Assembly (NCBI GenBank): GCA_016946835.1
Contig: JACVTC010000077.1
Coordinates: 150,001-205,000 of the forward strand
Origin: Neocallimastix lanati (nom. inval.)
Lineage: Eukaryota; Neocallimastigomycota; Neocallimastigomycetes; Neocallimastigales; Neocallimastigaceae
DNA: 55,000 nt
Direction: 5' to 3'
How positions within the stretch are numbered: the stretch's first letter is position 1; the number at the start of each line of letters is the position of its first letter. Shown one piece after another: positions 11,050 through 23,879 of the stretch. The position numbers and the translations under genes are program-made. The notes under the pieces are model-generated. The model was not told where the DNA came from. It saw nothing but the letters and a program-made list of their open reading frames with translations, and did no database searches.

Positions 11050-12149
11050 CTAATATTATTTAGAATCTATTCATTTAATTTATAAAAATTACATTTAGTA
11101 TTTATCATACTACTTTTTTAATTTTTTAAATAAAAATAATATACAAATATATATCATTTATATATTATATCATAAATATTATATCATAATAAGCAACATA
11201 TTAAATCTTAATTTTTTTTTCTTTCCTTTTGTATTATTGTTAACATGTTAAAAATCATCGTAATTTACAAATTTATTTTCATACAAGTCTATAAAATAAA
11301 AAAAAATTACATTTCATTTATATAAAATTACATGATGAATTTATTCATCCATCAATATATAATTCATTCTAATATTATATTTATATACATTTTTTATTTA
11401 TAAACTTTTTCTTATCATACATAACAAATTAAATATAACATTTTTTTATAAATATTATTCATTTTTTAAATTTTAAAAATAGGACATTCATCAACCACTG
11501 GCATTATTTCCACTCATCAATATCAATTCATATATTTTTAAAATCAAAAATAACAATTTAAAATAATTAAAAATAATTCATAATAACTAATAATAAATCA
11601 TACCAAAAGGATGACGATAATTTTAAAAGAGGGATTCATATAAGGTTCAGAATCAATTGTTGGTTTTGTTATTTAGAATTATTTGAGTTTGCCCAATCAA
11701 ATTAGTTTAATTGAAATTATTAGATTAAATCTTTAATACAACGTATTAAAATACATTTTATAATACATTAATAATTACATAAAACAATAATATATTCAAT
11801 AGTGTAACACAAAAAACTTTTATTATTAGATAATTATATAATTATATGATTTTTCAAAAACAATTATATTAATGATATATAAATATGAATAATATAGATA
11901 TTTGATATTTTATAATAATATTTAATTTAATTATAAATTATAAAAAATTTTAATCTTTTAGAAAACTAAATACTAATAAAATTATTATTATATTATTATA
12001 AACTTATTCTAAACTAGATATAGAATGCCTTATTAATTTTAAAAAATATTAAAATATTAATTTCTAATTACTTTATAAATGAAAAAAAATAATAAAATAA
12101 TAAATAGATTAAAATATGAAAAATGTATAAAAAATTAAAAAAAAAAAAA
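11050..12149. other. A/T-rich DNA upstream of eS7
   Basis: No gene seen. It should contain the eS7 promoter, but only weak hints stand out: slightly more GC-containing patches around 11485-11520 and 11605-11700, including a CCAAT at about 11696. Confidence 0.5.
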
Positions 12150-12746
12150 AATTATCATTCCAAATCTGTATCAAAATTTCTTCTTTGTCTTATCGTTTTC
12201 GACATTAACACTCTTGACAGCATTAGGTCTAATGGTATACAAATTGATCATAGTATAAAAACCACTATTCACAATAGACATTAACACATTAATAAGGAAT
12301 TCCGCAAGCCCCACAAAATATGAAATCGCTCTCGAAAGTGATTGAAAGGTATTATTAATAAAACGCCTTCTTTCCCCCAAATCATTCTTTAAGAATTCAT
12401 ATAATGTATATCCGCTAAGAAGGAGACACAGTACATAAAAATTAATATTATCATTAAAATCTTCCTCTTTATCATCAGAAATGTCCAATTATTTCTCATG
12501 AACAGTCGAAGAAAAATTAATAAAAATTTAATTAACAAATTGAATGAAATGTTGCCTAATTTCTTTAAATTTAAAGCATAAAGTTATACGATATATAAAA
12601 TTAAATATGCTGTGACTACAACAAGAGCAGCATGTTAGGCAATCTTCTGATACCAATTTACTTTTATCAAATTTAAATCCATATTTAATTCGTCCAATCC
12701 TATAAAAAAAAATCAAAGAGAAAATTGTAAATATTTTAGAGAGAGA
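12150..12746 (-). mobile_element. LINE family B, ORF2 C-terminal fragment (copy B2)
   Basis: Minus-strand fragment that aligns with copy B1 over the zinc-knuckle region and C-terminal module. Examples are RIGRIKYGFKFD, a degraded CCSCCSHSIFNF knuckle, LCLLLSGYTLYEFLK, ISYFVGLAEFLINV and IRPNAVKSVNVE. Stops split it into two short frames (12171-12488 and 12528-12716). The 3' UTR and tail are missing, and the 5' side joins the 3' hairpin of copy A2 at about 12747. Confidence 0.8.
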
Positions 12747-13640
12747 CGCAATTATTGCGAACTTTAATCTTTATTTATTTATTCATTTATTAATTTTTTT
12801 TTTTCTTTATAAAAAACATTCAATTAATATTTAAAATAATAATGTGAAATAAAATTTAATAATATTTAAAATAATAATGTGAAATAAAATTTAATAATAT
12901 TTAAAATAATAATGTGAAATAAAATTTAATAATATTTAAAATAATAATGTGAAATAAAATTTAATAATATTTAAAATAATAATGTGAAATAAAAAGTAAT
13001 ATTCAAAAATAAAATGTATAAATAAATTCAGAAAAAAGTTCATATGCAACGAACTTCACCTTCAGATTACTTCTTCCGGATTAAGTTTTGAATTGACTAT
13101 CTGAAAGAAATTATGGTCCTCTCCTTCAGAGGCATTGGCCTTACTAGCCTGTCTGAATAGCAACCCTTGTAGAGTACTAGCCCTAGACATATTTTATCAC
13201 TAATTCTACTAGTAATTAATAATATTATTTCTATTGTTATCACTGTTATATTATAAATTTCGTTACTACAATCAGAATTTGTACTTGACTCTACATTATT
13301 CATATCTGTAATAACAGTGTTTACATTATTATTTGATAATGGGAAATATTTGGAAATTATAAAAATATTTTCATAAAGAATTTCAATACCCTTAAAATAT
13401 TTCATTCGAAATTCACGGAAAAGACAGCATTTAGAAAATCAATATTCCAACTGAGGATTACTATTTTTTCTATAACAACAAGGACATCTTTCTGGACAGT
13501 CGTCTTCATAATTATTAAAATTATCATTAACAAACAAGTTCTATATATAAAATCAAAGCTTTGAAGAATTCCATTGGAATCCCATCAGGACCACAAGATT
13601 TAAATTTAGGGGTAGATGAAATTACCTCGTAATTCTTAAC
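12747..13640 (-). mobile_element. LINE family A, rearranged fragment (copy A2)
   Basis: It starts with the family A 3' hairpin (12747-12759, CGCAATTATTGCG) and 3' UTR, then the shared CATATGCAACGAA block (about 13034). Next come pieces of the ORF2 C-terminus (MKYFKGIEILYENIFIISKYFP at 13405 downward, compare MKYFNDIEILYEIFYIISKYCP in A3) and the degraded knuckle region. At about 13500-13610 the order jumps: a scrap of the RT block (around FINDN) is followed directly by the RT entry motif (SCGPDGIPMEFFKA), with hundreds of residues missing. Large internal deletions and frameshifts make this a dead copy. Confidence 0.75.
12820..12995. repeat. 35-bp tandem repeat in a LINE 3' UTR
   Basis: Five copies of a 35-bp unit (core TAATGTGAAATAAAA). 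AATGTGAAAT starts at 12841, 12876, 12911, 12946 and 12981. The equivalent place in copies A1 and A3 has a single version (TATGAAATGAAAAG and ACTTGAAATAAAAAG), so the array expanded within this copy. Confidence 0.9.
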
Positions 13641-14337
13641 TAAGAATCTCAAATTTATTATGATCAGGATATTCATAACAAAGTTTTATAAAATCTGATG
13701 TTTCTTCGAATTTGTTTTTGTCATAAAATTCAGCTTTAATAGAGTTGATTTTCATATCTCTTTTCCAATAAAAATCCTAGATTTTATTATCGATAATACC
13801 TCTTTTCTCTAGTTTACATTTAAAAGTTCTACTTTCTTTCGTCTATGTATATTTTCTAGATTTTGGAATATTATTTACTAAATAGGAAATAATACAATTT
13901 GAACCTTTCCATTTATCAAAGCATTTGACTTGAGATAAAACATACTTAGCTGACAATGGAGGAACATTTAAATCTTTTGAAATAGAATATACATTAATAA
14001 AAGATTTGGCTTTTTGTAAACCTGCAATCCATCTTAATCCTTTATTAATTAATTTCTGAGTAATTATTTGTTCTCTCTTTATTTGAGCCAAGTAAAGGCG
14101 CAAAGTAAGAGACTTTATTAAGTACATAGGAGTTAATTATAATCTTTTTAAATGAAATAGGAATTTTGGAATTTGAAAGAAATTTACTAACAGAAAAGAG
14201 AGCTTTAGTAACTTTAGAGTTAAGTAATTTAATAATAGGGTTCAACTATAAGCTTTTATCAAATGGTATACCTAAATAGGTATAACATTTAGTTATTTGG
14301 ATTGGTTGACCAGCAAGATGAAAAGTAGGATCTCTTT

Positions 14338-14340
<3 letters not shown>
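13641..14340 (-). mobile_element. LINE family A-like fragment: region after the RT core (copy A4)
   Basis: On the minus strand it decodes to the segment following the RT catalytic core: DPTFHLAGQPI, CYTYLGIPFDKSL, NSKIPISFKKIIINSYVLNK, LRWIAGLQKAKSFINVYSI and CFDKWKGSNCIISYLVNNIP. These correspond to the same blocks in A3 and B3. It has in-frame stops, so it shows as two overlapping short frames (13843-14127 and 14045-14245). It is cut on its 5' side by the poly(A) tail of copy A3, so A3 probably inserted into it. Confidence 0.75.
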
Positions 14341-14382
<42 letters not shown>

Positions 14383-17300
14383 TAGCCGCAATTATTACGA
14401 ACTTTAATCTTTATTTATTTATTCTTTTAAAAAATACATGAACACTTTTAATTTTAATAAAAAATAAAAAAACAATAAAGAAAAAAAAAAAAACAGAATT
14501 AATAAAATAAATAAATATTATTTGTCCAATTTGAACATAATAATAAATAAAATAGTAACTTGAAATAAAAAGTAATAATCAAAAATAAGTGTATAAATAA
14601 ATTCAGAAAAAAGTTCATATGCAACGAATCTCACCTCCTTATGGATTAGGGTTTGAATTGTCTATCTGAAAGAAATTATGGTCTTCTCCTTCAGAGGCAT
14701 TGACCCTGCAAGCCTGTCTTACTATATTTTCAGCATTGAAGCTCCTAGTTAGTTTACGCTTATACTTTCGGAATAGTAACCCTTGCCAACTACTAGCCCG
14801 AGGCGTAATTTCTGTAAAGAGAACGGCAGATCGCACCAAGAATGGCATTTTTGAATAATCACCAGGAATGATTTGGTTCTTAAACAAAATATCCCATTCC
14901 TTTTTATAATTTAAATCTATAATGTCTGCATCCCTTCCACCAAGAAGAAAGTTATATAATCGGTTCCACGTCACATATATATTTACACACTCATTATTCA
15001 GAAAATTACTTAAATTACCACGATTTTCACCAATTAAACTATTCACTAAATTAGAAGTAACGATATTATAATTTTCACTATTACTAATATTAATAATTCT
15101 ATTTTCACTATCACTATTTCTACTATTATTAATAATATTATTTCTATTGTTAATATTAATAATATTATATACTTCGTTACTACTATCAGAATCAGAACTT
15201 AGTTCTATATTATTCATATCTGTGATTACAGTGTCTACATTACTATTAGATATTGGGCAATATTTAGAAATAATATAAAATATTTCATAAAGAATTTCAA
15301 TATCATTAAAATATTTCATTCGAAATTCACGGAAAAGATAGCATTTTGAAAGCCAATGTTCCAATCGAGGATTACTATTTTTTCTATAACAACAAGGACA
15401 CCTTTCAGGACAGTCTTCTTCAATCATTTTGGCGGCTTTGGCAACACCAGCATCGAATTTATATCCACATCTGGCACGAAGTACCCAACGGAAGCCAATG
15501 CTAAATTCAGGATATTTATAATTTAGCTTAAGATACTCTCTGGTTTTCTCAAAATTATTATTTTTATAAGCCTTAGCTTCGATTGATTTTCCTGCCATAT
15601 ATCTATCTCAGTAAAAGTTTAAAAATAACTTTTTTTTTGATGGAAATTTATTTAATTTGTCAGCTAAAATTTTACTTTCTTTATCACATGCATGACGTCT
15701 ACAACGAGATATATCTCTAAGTAAATTAGAGATAATACATTTCGAGTTTTTCCATTTTTTATAACACCTTACTTGAGCAATCGCACATTCCGCCGAAAGA
15801 GGAAGAATGTTATGTTCTTTAGAAACACAATAAAGGGAAGTAAAGCTATTCCCTTTAGAAAATCCTTCAATCTAATATAATCCTGAATTAACTAGTGTCT
15901 GTGTTCTTCTCGTTCTATCTTTGTTAGATCCAAGTAGAGGTGCATATTATTAAATTTGTCCAATTACTATAGCTGATAATAACATTCTTTTATAAGGGAT
16001 AGGAATATGAAGATTCTTAAGAAATCCTTTAATGGAATAAAGTGCATTTCTAACTTTATTAATCATTCTCTGTATGATCGGTTTCAATTCTAAATCATTT
16101 GGAAATGGTACACCTAATTAGGTAAAATAATTCGTTTTAGGTAACTCTTGACTTAAAAGATAAAAGGTAGGATTACTATTATAAAGAAATCTAAAAACTT
16201 CCCCTCGTGCTACTAGACTGACATTTTTATTGATACCAAATTGCATTTCATTATTTCTAGCCCATTTACTGGCAAACTTTAACAATTTCTTAAGTTGGGA
16301 TCTTGTTGGAGCACATAACACAATATCATCTGCAAAAAGACCTCCACAACAACGTTTATCACCAATAGAGATACCATATTTATTACAATTATTAAAAATA
16401 TCATTAATGAACAAGTTAAACAAAATTGGTGAGAGAGGACAACCTTGACGAACTCCTTTCTTAATATTAAATGATTCTAATAATTGTCCATCAACTCTTA
16501 CACAAGCCTTAGAAGATAAGTATAAATTTTCAATAAAATTATAGCACTTACCTCTAATACCCAAGTGATGAATCTTCATTAATACATTTTATATGGGCAC
16601 TGAGTCATACGCTTTTTTAAGGTCCAAAAAAAGCAAGGTAAGTATCCTTATTTTCAAATTTCCTTCTCTGACATATAATTCTTAATGTAGTATAAAGATT
16701 TATACATTCCTCTCGATTACGAAATCTATATTGTTCAGGTCTTATAAAACCTTCATCAATTCCATATTTAGAGATTCTATTAGCCATGATTTTTGTTATA
16801 ATTTTTAATCCATTATTGATAGGAGAGATGCCACGATAGTTATTACAATCTGATGGATCTCCCTTTTTATGAATAGAAACTAATGATGCATTATTCCATT
16901 ATTTTGGGAAATCACCATTCCAAATACGATTGATTAAGGCTTTGAGACATTTAAAGCCAGATGAAATATTACTATTATTGTCACTTGAACCTTCTGAATC
17001 ATCTTTACAAGGAATCAAAGTTTTGAAGAATTCCATTGGAATACCATCAGGACCACAAGCTTTAAAGTTAGGAGTGGAGGAGATTGCTTTACAAATTTCT
17101 TCATCGCTAACACCTTGGTTAATATCCCATTCTTGTTGCCTTGGTCTTCCCAAATTCATTAGTGCATCAGAATCTTTCCAGTAATCTTTAGAAAGACTAT
17201 GACCTGAAAAATCCGACCCAAAGAATTTATAATGAGAATGCCACCAAACTTTTAATTTTTCATCTGTAGAAGAAACAAGTTCATTATTATAATTTTTAAT

Positions 17301-18861
17301 AGGATGAGAGACTGTGAAAGATTGATTATTTATTTTTGCATTCTTTTTAACTCATTTCCATGCTTTCCTTACTATCCTTTTTAAGAGCTAACGAACATCC
17401 AATTTTAATCCAATATAAATATATTCTTTTTTCCTAAATTCATTACATTTTTTATGAATTGATTCACAAAATCTGTTATATGAATCAACTATTTTAGCAA
17501 ATTCATTGGAATCATTTGCAGAAACATAACGCTTAATTTGTTTGTATTTAATATGCTTTACCTTTTGAAGACAATATATTTTTCGTGACATTCTAAACAT
17601 CGCTTTCTTGATTTCTGTTGAAGATGTAATCGATAAATCCTTAGCAATGGAATTTGTAGTGTTAATGAACTTTTCAATAACACAATCTATTGAAAGTTCT
17701 ACATTTCCTATTTCTTCACTAAAAATTTCAAATATATTGTGATGACATATTTCTTTCTTTAGTTCAAGACATTTACACCTATCCCATCTTACAAATTTTT
17801 TTGGTAACAAAAATGATTCATCTGTGGTAATTTTCTTACAATAAACCATGAGAGGTTTATGATCAGATACAGAAAGATAATCAACAAAATAAGTACTTGA
17901 TATTTTAACCAGCATACTTGAATTGACTAACGCATAATCAATATCTGATGAATAACTACCTCTTGTCCATGAAATAGGTGAACCATTAATAGGAAGAATA
18001 AACCAGTTATCAAGGTTACTATTGGATAATTTATCCTGTAAATCAGAGGTACTCATGTTAAAGTCTCCAAGAAGAATAGATGGATGATTAGTGTGATTCT
18101 GAAGCCATGTGAAAACTTCTGAAAATGCATATCGGACTTGTAATGAGTGTTTCTTAGTGGGAATATAGACATTACCAATAGAACACTTAGAATGATTCCA
18201 GAGACTCTATGTTGTTAAAGAAACAAGATAAGTATAGGAATTATCTTCAAGTATTGCTTGACATGAGACATGATAACCAAGATATAAACCTCTGAAACCT
18301 GGAGTAGTAGGATCCATTCTTTTCAAAAAATATTTATAGTTGGTAAGTGTTACTTTACATAGATATCTAACCTCATTGGTACCATTACCTGTTTCCTGAA
18401 AACATATAAATAATGGTTTAAATATTGTGTTGAAGTACTCAATATTATCTCTTTTCACAAAATTCCATCCGTTAGTATTCCAACTAAGACAAAAAGAAAA
18501 CTTTCCTGTGTTAGAATGTGAAAATGAATTTTGAGAATTAAGATTAGGAATATTGGGAGCAATTAGTTCATGATTACCATTATTAACATTTACTAAATTT
18601 GTTGAACTGAGGTTTACTGTGTTAATATCATTGGATGTGTTATTAGATATTAAATTTTGTTTTTAAATGCCGAAAAGAAACCTTATGATTCCATTTGGAA
18701 CATCTACGATATGAAATTTTAACTTCTGATAGTGTATTTTTAAATACTTTTTTATATTTTTTGTGGTTGAAATTTGGAGTGTATACTTTTATCCTGAAGA
18801 AGCTATCATTGAATTTAGTAATTCTCTTTACTGACTAAATATTATCATTGAATTTTTTGAA
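14341..18861 (-). mobile_element. LINE family A, nearly full-length inactive copy (copy A3)
   Basis: Minus-strand non-LTR retrotransposon of about 4.5 kb. The 3' end is a 41-base poly(A) tail (poly(T) at 14341-14381), preceded by the family hairpin (14387-14399, CGCAATTATTACG with one stem mismatch). A UTR of about 240 bp follows, then a decayed ORF2 (14639 to about 18830). The 5' end stops directly at the poly(T) of copy B3, so the element is probably 5'-truncated. No target-site duplication could be identified with confidence. Confidence 0.85.
14639..18830 (-). pseudogene. LINE ORF2 pseudogene (endonuclease, reverse transcriptase, CCHC), copy A3
   Basis: Blocks decode in the right order from 18830 downward. 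First an N-terminal region (SFFRIKVYTPNF). Then the APE-like endonuclease with CFQETGNGTNE, GDFNMSTSDL and VSDHKPLMVYC. RT motifs follow: CGPDGIPMEFFKTL, NNYRGISPINNGLKI, GVRQGCPLSPILFNLFIND and the catalytic GLFADDIVL (FADD). The thumb region (LGVPF) comes next, then RWVLRARCGYKFD, and a knuckle C-x2-C-x10-H-x4-C (CPCCYRKN...LEHWLSKC). The C-terminal module contains FLLGGRDADI and FLVRSAVLFTEITP and ends at a stop at 14639. Several in-frame stops (near 18207, 17388 and 16899) and a frameshift in the RT motif A region around 16600-16620 (AFFGP for FLDLKKAFD) abolish function. The last segment, 14639-15598, is still open for 319 codons. Confidence 0.85.
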
Positions 18862-21800
18862 TTTTTTTTTTTTTTTTTTTTTTTTTTAGACTAAAAGAAT
18901 AACTTTATTTAATTTATAATAATAATAAAATTACATGATTTTAAAGAAAAAAAAAATAATAAAATACAAGGAATAAAATATTATATATTATAAAATTATA
19001 AAAGTGCGTTAGAAGCAATAGCCTCTAACTTTTCCCATTCCTCAATAATAACACCACGTCCATGATTGTGAGTAATAATTTCAGTACTAGTGTTATCAAT
19101 CGAATCTGTATCTGTCATTTCACCGGAAGGTGAAAATCCATGCCTTATCATTTCGACGTCGACGCTCTTGGTAACGGTAGATTCACCAGATTCAATGGAA
19201 TACCATTTCATCATCAAACTAAAAGATTGATAAATTAATTGTAATTACGTTTGTTAGAAACTCCGCAATCCCCACAAAATACGGAACAATCGACGAAGTT
19301 GAACTTTGTTTAAAAATATTGTCAACTAATTGTCTTTGTTCCCCATCATTAACTTTAATTTTTGAATATATTGAACGCCCACCAAGAAGTGCACTCAATA
19401 TATAATAATAAATATAATTATCATAATCCTTTTCTGAATCTAAAGAAACATTCAAGGATTTTTATTCAATTATCATTGCAAACTTCAAAAAGAGATCATC
19501 TAGAAAAGGTAAAGATTTATTTCTGTAATTTTCCAATTCTTTACAGGCAAAGATCTAGTGAGAAAAGCTAGGTACACTAACACCACAACAAGGGCAACAT
19601 TTAGGGCAATCTTCTGAGACGAATTTTTCTTTTAATGGAAATACTAATGTCGAATTTAAAACCACACCTAATTCGAGAAATCCAAAAGAATCCAAATTGA
19701 TACTTAGGATATTGAAATGTTAAGTTTCTGATTTCTGAAATGAATCCAAAATCATTCTCCTTGTAAATAATTGCTTTTTTAGCTTTTGATGGTTTGAAGA
19801 CATCTCTTTCCCAATAAAACTTTTTTATTTCACTTGTTTTTTTACCAATTAATTTCTTATCCAAAGTCCTTGATTCTTTAGTCCATGAGTAATGTGACAT
19901 AGTAGGAATATTATTAGTGAGATGATTAATAATACATGATGAATTTTTCCATTTTCTAAAGCATCGTAATTGAGATATTGCACAGATAGATGAAAGAGGA
20001 GGTATTCTCAATTCACGAGTAATATTATAGAGACTAACAGAAGAATTGCGAGATTTAAATCCATAACTCCAATAAAGTCCTCTATTAATAATTTTTTGAG
20101 CTTTAGAACATTTGCTCTTATTTGAACAAAAGAGAGGAACATAATATATAACAAGACTAAGAATAAATGAAATTAAAACATATTTCTTCAATGGGAGAGG
20201 AACAGATTTATTAATAAGAAATCGAAAGTACAAATTTAACTTGACATTTAAATTACTGTTTAATTTGGATTGTATAGGTTTCAGTGATAAAGATTCATCA
20301 AAAGGAATACCAAGATAGGTATAGTTGTCAGTTTTAGGTAATTTTTTACTACCAGTAAAGAAAGATGGATCTTCATAATTTATCCGTTTAACAAAGTTAA
20401 TTGGTTTTACAACAAGAGTAGCACACTTATAAATTCCAAAAGTCATTTCATTTTTAATAGCCCATTCATGAACTTTATTCAAATTTTTCTTAAGAGCTTG
20501 TTTAGATGGGGCAACTAAAACAATATCATCCGCAAAAAGTCCACCACAACAATATTGAGAATCTAAATATACACCATACTTATCACAATTATCCAGTATA
20601 TCATTAATGAACAAATTGAATAAAATAGGAGATAGAGGGCATCCTTGTCTTAACACCACGATTAATCGAAAATTCTTCTGAGAGATTACCATTAAAAAAA
20701 AGCACGAGCTTTAGAAGATAGATAAAGATTCTTTAAAAATAGATGACATTTATCTCTAATTCCTAAGTTATATAATTTGGTCAAAATATTAAAGATAGGT
20801 ACTGAATCAAAGGCTTTTTTAAGATCGAGAAAAGCAAGATAAGTAAAATTTCCTTTAAATTTTCTTCTTTGACATATCTCTCTAATTGAAATATACAAAC
20901 TTATGCATTCTTCTTTATTTCTAAATCCAAATTGTTCAGGTCTAACAAATTTATGTTCAAGGGCATATTTAGCAATTCTATTAGTAACAATCTTTGAAAT
21001 AATTTTTAAGCCAACATTAATAAGAGAAATACCACGATAATTGTTACAATCTGAAAGATCTCCTTTTTTTGGAATTGATATTATAGAAGCCGAATTCCAC
21101 TCTTCAGGGAAATCACCATCCCAGATTTTATTAAATAATGAAAGTAAACATTTAGCACACTTAGAGTAGTGATCATCTGAAGAATCATCTTAATTATCGG
21201 ATAAATCAGATTTACTAAAGAAGGCTTTAAAAAATTCAATCGGAATACCATCGGGTCCAGGAGCTTTATTATTTTTCATTTCAAGCACAGTGTTTTGAAT
21301 TTCTTCCATAGTAATAGAATCATTAATATCCCAAGTAAGATTATTATTAGGATTAGTTCCAAATAAACTTACCCAGTATTCATTATCCAAACTGTGTTGA
21401 GTGACATCAGAAGCTAGTTCACTGTAATGTTCAGCAAATCGATTTAATTGATCCGAATGAGAAAATAAAAAGTTACCCTGCTTGTCCTTTAAAACACTTG
21501 ACGAAATAGAATTAGAGTACATAGGGCGAGATAGCTTCTTTAATTTTAACCAAGCACTCCTAGCATTTTTATTACTAAAATCATTACATGCAGATTCTAG
21601 TGACTGATGAAATTGTTTTGATTTAATAGAAAACTTAATTGACCTGACTTTACCACATATATTTTTATACTCACGAAGCAAATTTAAAAATTCATCAAGG
21701 TTTTCAAGATTAGAACCTAAAGAAAAATTTTTGATTTCATTAAATGCAACATGCTTTTCATGAGAAAGTTTCTTGATATAATAAGGGCAGTGGAAAGCTG

Positions 21801-23220
21801 ATCCTTTAAGATCACAAGGAACTCTAGCATGAACTTTATCACCAACTTTATTAGCTGTTTCTATAAATTTATTGACCATTTCATTAGAACTTAATTCTTT
21901 ATTATCATCAAATTCATTAAGAAGAATTGAGAAGTAGTTACTTGAGAATATTTCATTATGCTTTTCATTACACATGCGTTGGGACCACTTGAATCTTCTA
22001 GAAGGAGTAGGAGCACGAAAACCTTCTGAGTCATCTTTCTTACAGGAAAGGATAAGAGGGAAGTGGTCAGATATATCATTGAATGTACTACAAACAGATA
22101 CCTTATTAATGTATTCCTTCATTTTACAATTAAATAAAACATGATCAATACAAGACGATCTACCATCCCGAGCCCATGTGAAATCGAGACCTGATAAGTA
22201 TTTAGTGAACCACTGATAAGATGATTTATTAAGTAAACTATCTAATTGGGATTTAGACATATTAAAGTCACCTACAAGAATAGAAGGTGTATTAGTATGT
22301 TTCTTTATCCAATTAGTAATTTCTGAAAAGGCACTCTTTCTTTCTTCCTTATGAGTGACCGTAGGAACATAAATATTACCAATAGTGCATTTAATTCCCC
22401 AAAAGAAGTAATGTTGACAGAAATGATATACTTATATTCAAAGGGATCAGGAGAAAATGAACATGAACGATGAACACTTATACTAAGACCTCTCATACCG
22501 GGTATATTCGGATTAGATTTTCGTAAAATCGTATTATAGTGACAAAGAAATGGGTAATTATTTGAATGTACATTAAGGTATTAGCTATTACCAACCTCTT
22601 GCAAGCAAATACAGATGGGTTTAAAAATTTCATTAAAGTATCTAATACCATCACGTTTTTCATCACTCCATCCATTAATGTTCCAACTGACACAAAGATT
22701 AAAGAACTGAGTAGACGGTGAGTAAATACTATTATAAAGAAAATCTTTAACTATTGATTTAGTTCCAAAAGAAGAAAATTTGTTGTTAAATTTCTTAACT
22801 TCACTGAAAGTTCTGATTATGTTGGTTTGGATCCAATTAATTTTATAGATTGGAAGGCAATGGGTAAGAAGAAATAAAATATTTAGGTAATAAGTGGGTT
22901 TATCATAGTTTATTCTTAAAATGAAGTAATTTTCCATATTAGGTGTGTGTTTTTTTGTAATTCCATGAATAATTTCATTGCAATTGGAAATATGTTTACT
23001 AAGAAATTCCCAAAGTTTACTAACAGACCATGATTGAAGATCATGAATAAAGATAAGAATGAAATCTTTATTCTGAATTTCGTATCTTCGAAGGCCACGC
23101 CGCAAAACAGGTATAGTTGCTGAATTTGAAGAAGTATTATCCATTTCAAGAAATCCCAAAAAATAAAATAAAAGAAGAATAAAATAAAAAATAATAAAAA
23201 TAATAAAAAAAAATAGATAA
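18862..23220 (-). mobile_element. LINE family B, longest copy, inactive (copy B3)
   Basis: Minus-strand element of about 4.3 kb. It starts at a 26-base poly(A) tail (poly(T) at 18862-18887) next to TAGTCT, the same 3' end as copy B1. The ORF2 remnant covers 18996-23159. Its 5' boundary is uncertain: coding-like sequence begins with the ATG at 23159 and is preceded by an A/T-rich stretch to about 23240. I found no convincing target-site duplication; TTGAATATTTGAA at about 23320 only roughly matches the left flank TTGAATTTTTTGAA. Confidence 0.8.
18996..23159 (-). pseudogene. LINE ORF2 pseudogene (endonuclease, reverse transcriptase, CCHC), copy B3
   Basis: From 23159 downward: an N-terminal region of about 150 residues, then an APE-type endonuclease (CVSWNINGW, ICLQEVGNS, GDFNMSKSQ, DISDHFPLILSC). 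RT blocks follow: KAPGPDGIPIEFFKA, NNYRGISLINVGLKI, RPEQFGFRNKEECI, AFLDLKKAFDSV (motif A), RQGCPLSPILFNLFINDIL (motif B) and GGLFADDIVL (motif C, FADD). Then NYTYLGIPFDESL, GFFWISRIRCGFKFD, a knuckle (CPKCCPCCGVSVPSFSH) and the C-terminal module (ALLGGRSIYSKIK, YFVGIAEFLTNV, GVIIEEWEKLEA). Damage seen: a stop after EVGNS (about 22580), a one-base loss near 22400, a stop at 21190, paired indels near 20660-20700, a frameshift near 19640, a stop in the knuckle (TGG to TAG, about 19558), and a break between the two last blocks (about 19218). Confidence 0.87.
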
Positions 23221-23879
23221 AAAAAATTTTTTTTTTTTTTTTAATATATATATAAAATAAAATAAAAATAAAAGAGAAAATAAATTCCTTTTAAATAGTA
23301 TATAAAAAAATATTGGTGTTGAATATTTGAAAGCTTGAAATATATAATTGTTCTTGATGATTTAATAGACTTTTTAGATTTTATAAATAATTGATTTTAT
23401 CTGGTATTACTGATATAATATTTATAAATTTACACAAGGGTTAGAAATTTATTGATACAAAATTACTTGTATATACTGTAAAAATGAATAATTGTTTCTT
23501 TTTATCTTTTGACTGATTGTAATTCTTTCAATTAATAAAGTACTTTAAAGATGTTAAAAATTTTCTGTTGAATAATCATAAATTACCTAAAAGTATATTT
23601 AAAAAAGAAAAAATATTAGTAGAGAAAGACTATAAAAAAGATTCCCATCCTTTAAAAAATGTCTTAAACACAAGCTTTGGAGTAATTCAATCTCTTACAT
23701 TTCCTTTTTACAATAGCTACATGAAAGTATAAATAATACTATAGAAAAATACATATTCAAAATAATGCTAAATTAAAAAATACAATAGATTCATTACAAT
23801 GATAATATGTAGAAACTTCATGATATTATTAATTATACAACTCCAATGTTACTACATATCCAGTTTATAACAATATAAA
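23221..23879. other. A/T-rich spacer between LINE pieces
   Basis: No open frame or recognisable motif. Composition is mixed, with a slightly GC-richer patch at about 23640-23720. It may include the untranslated 5' region of copy B3 or the remains of B4. Confidence 0.4.
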
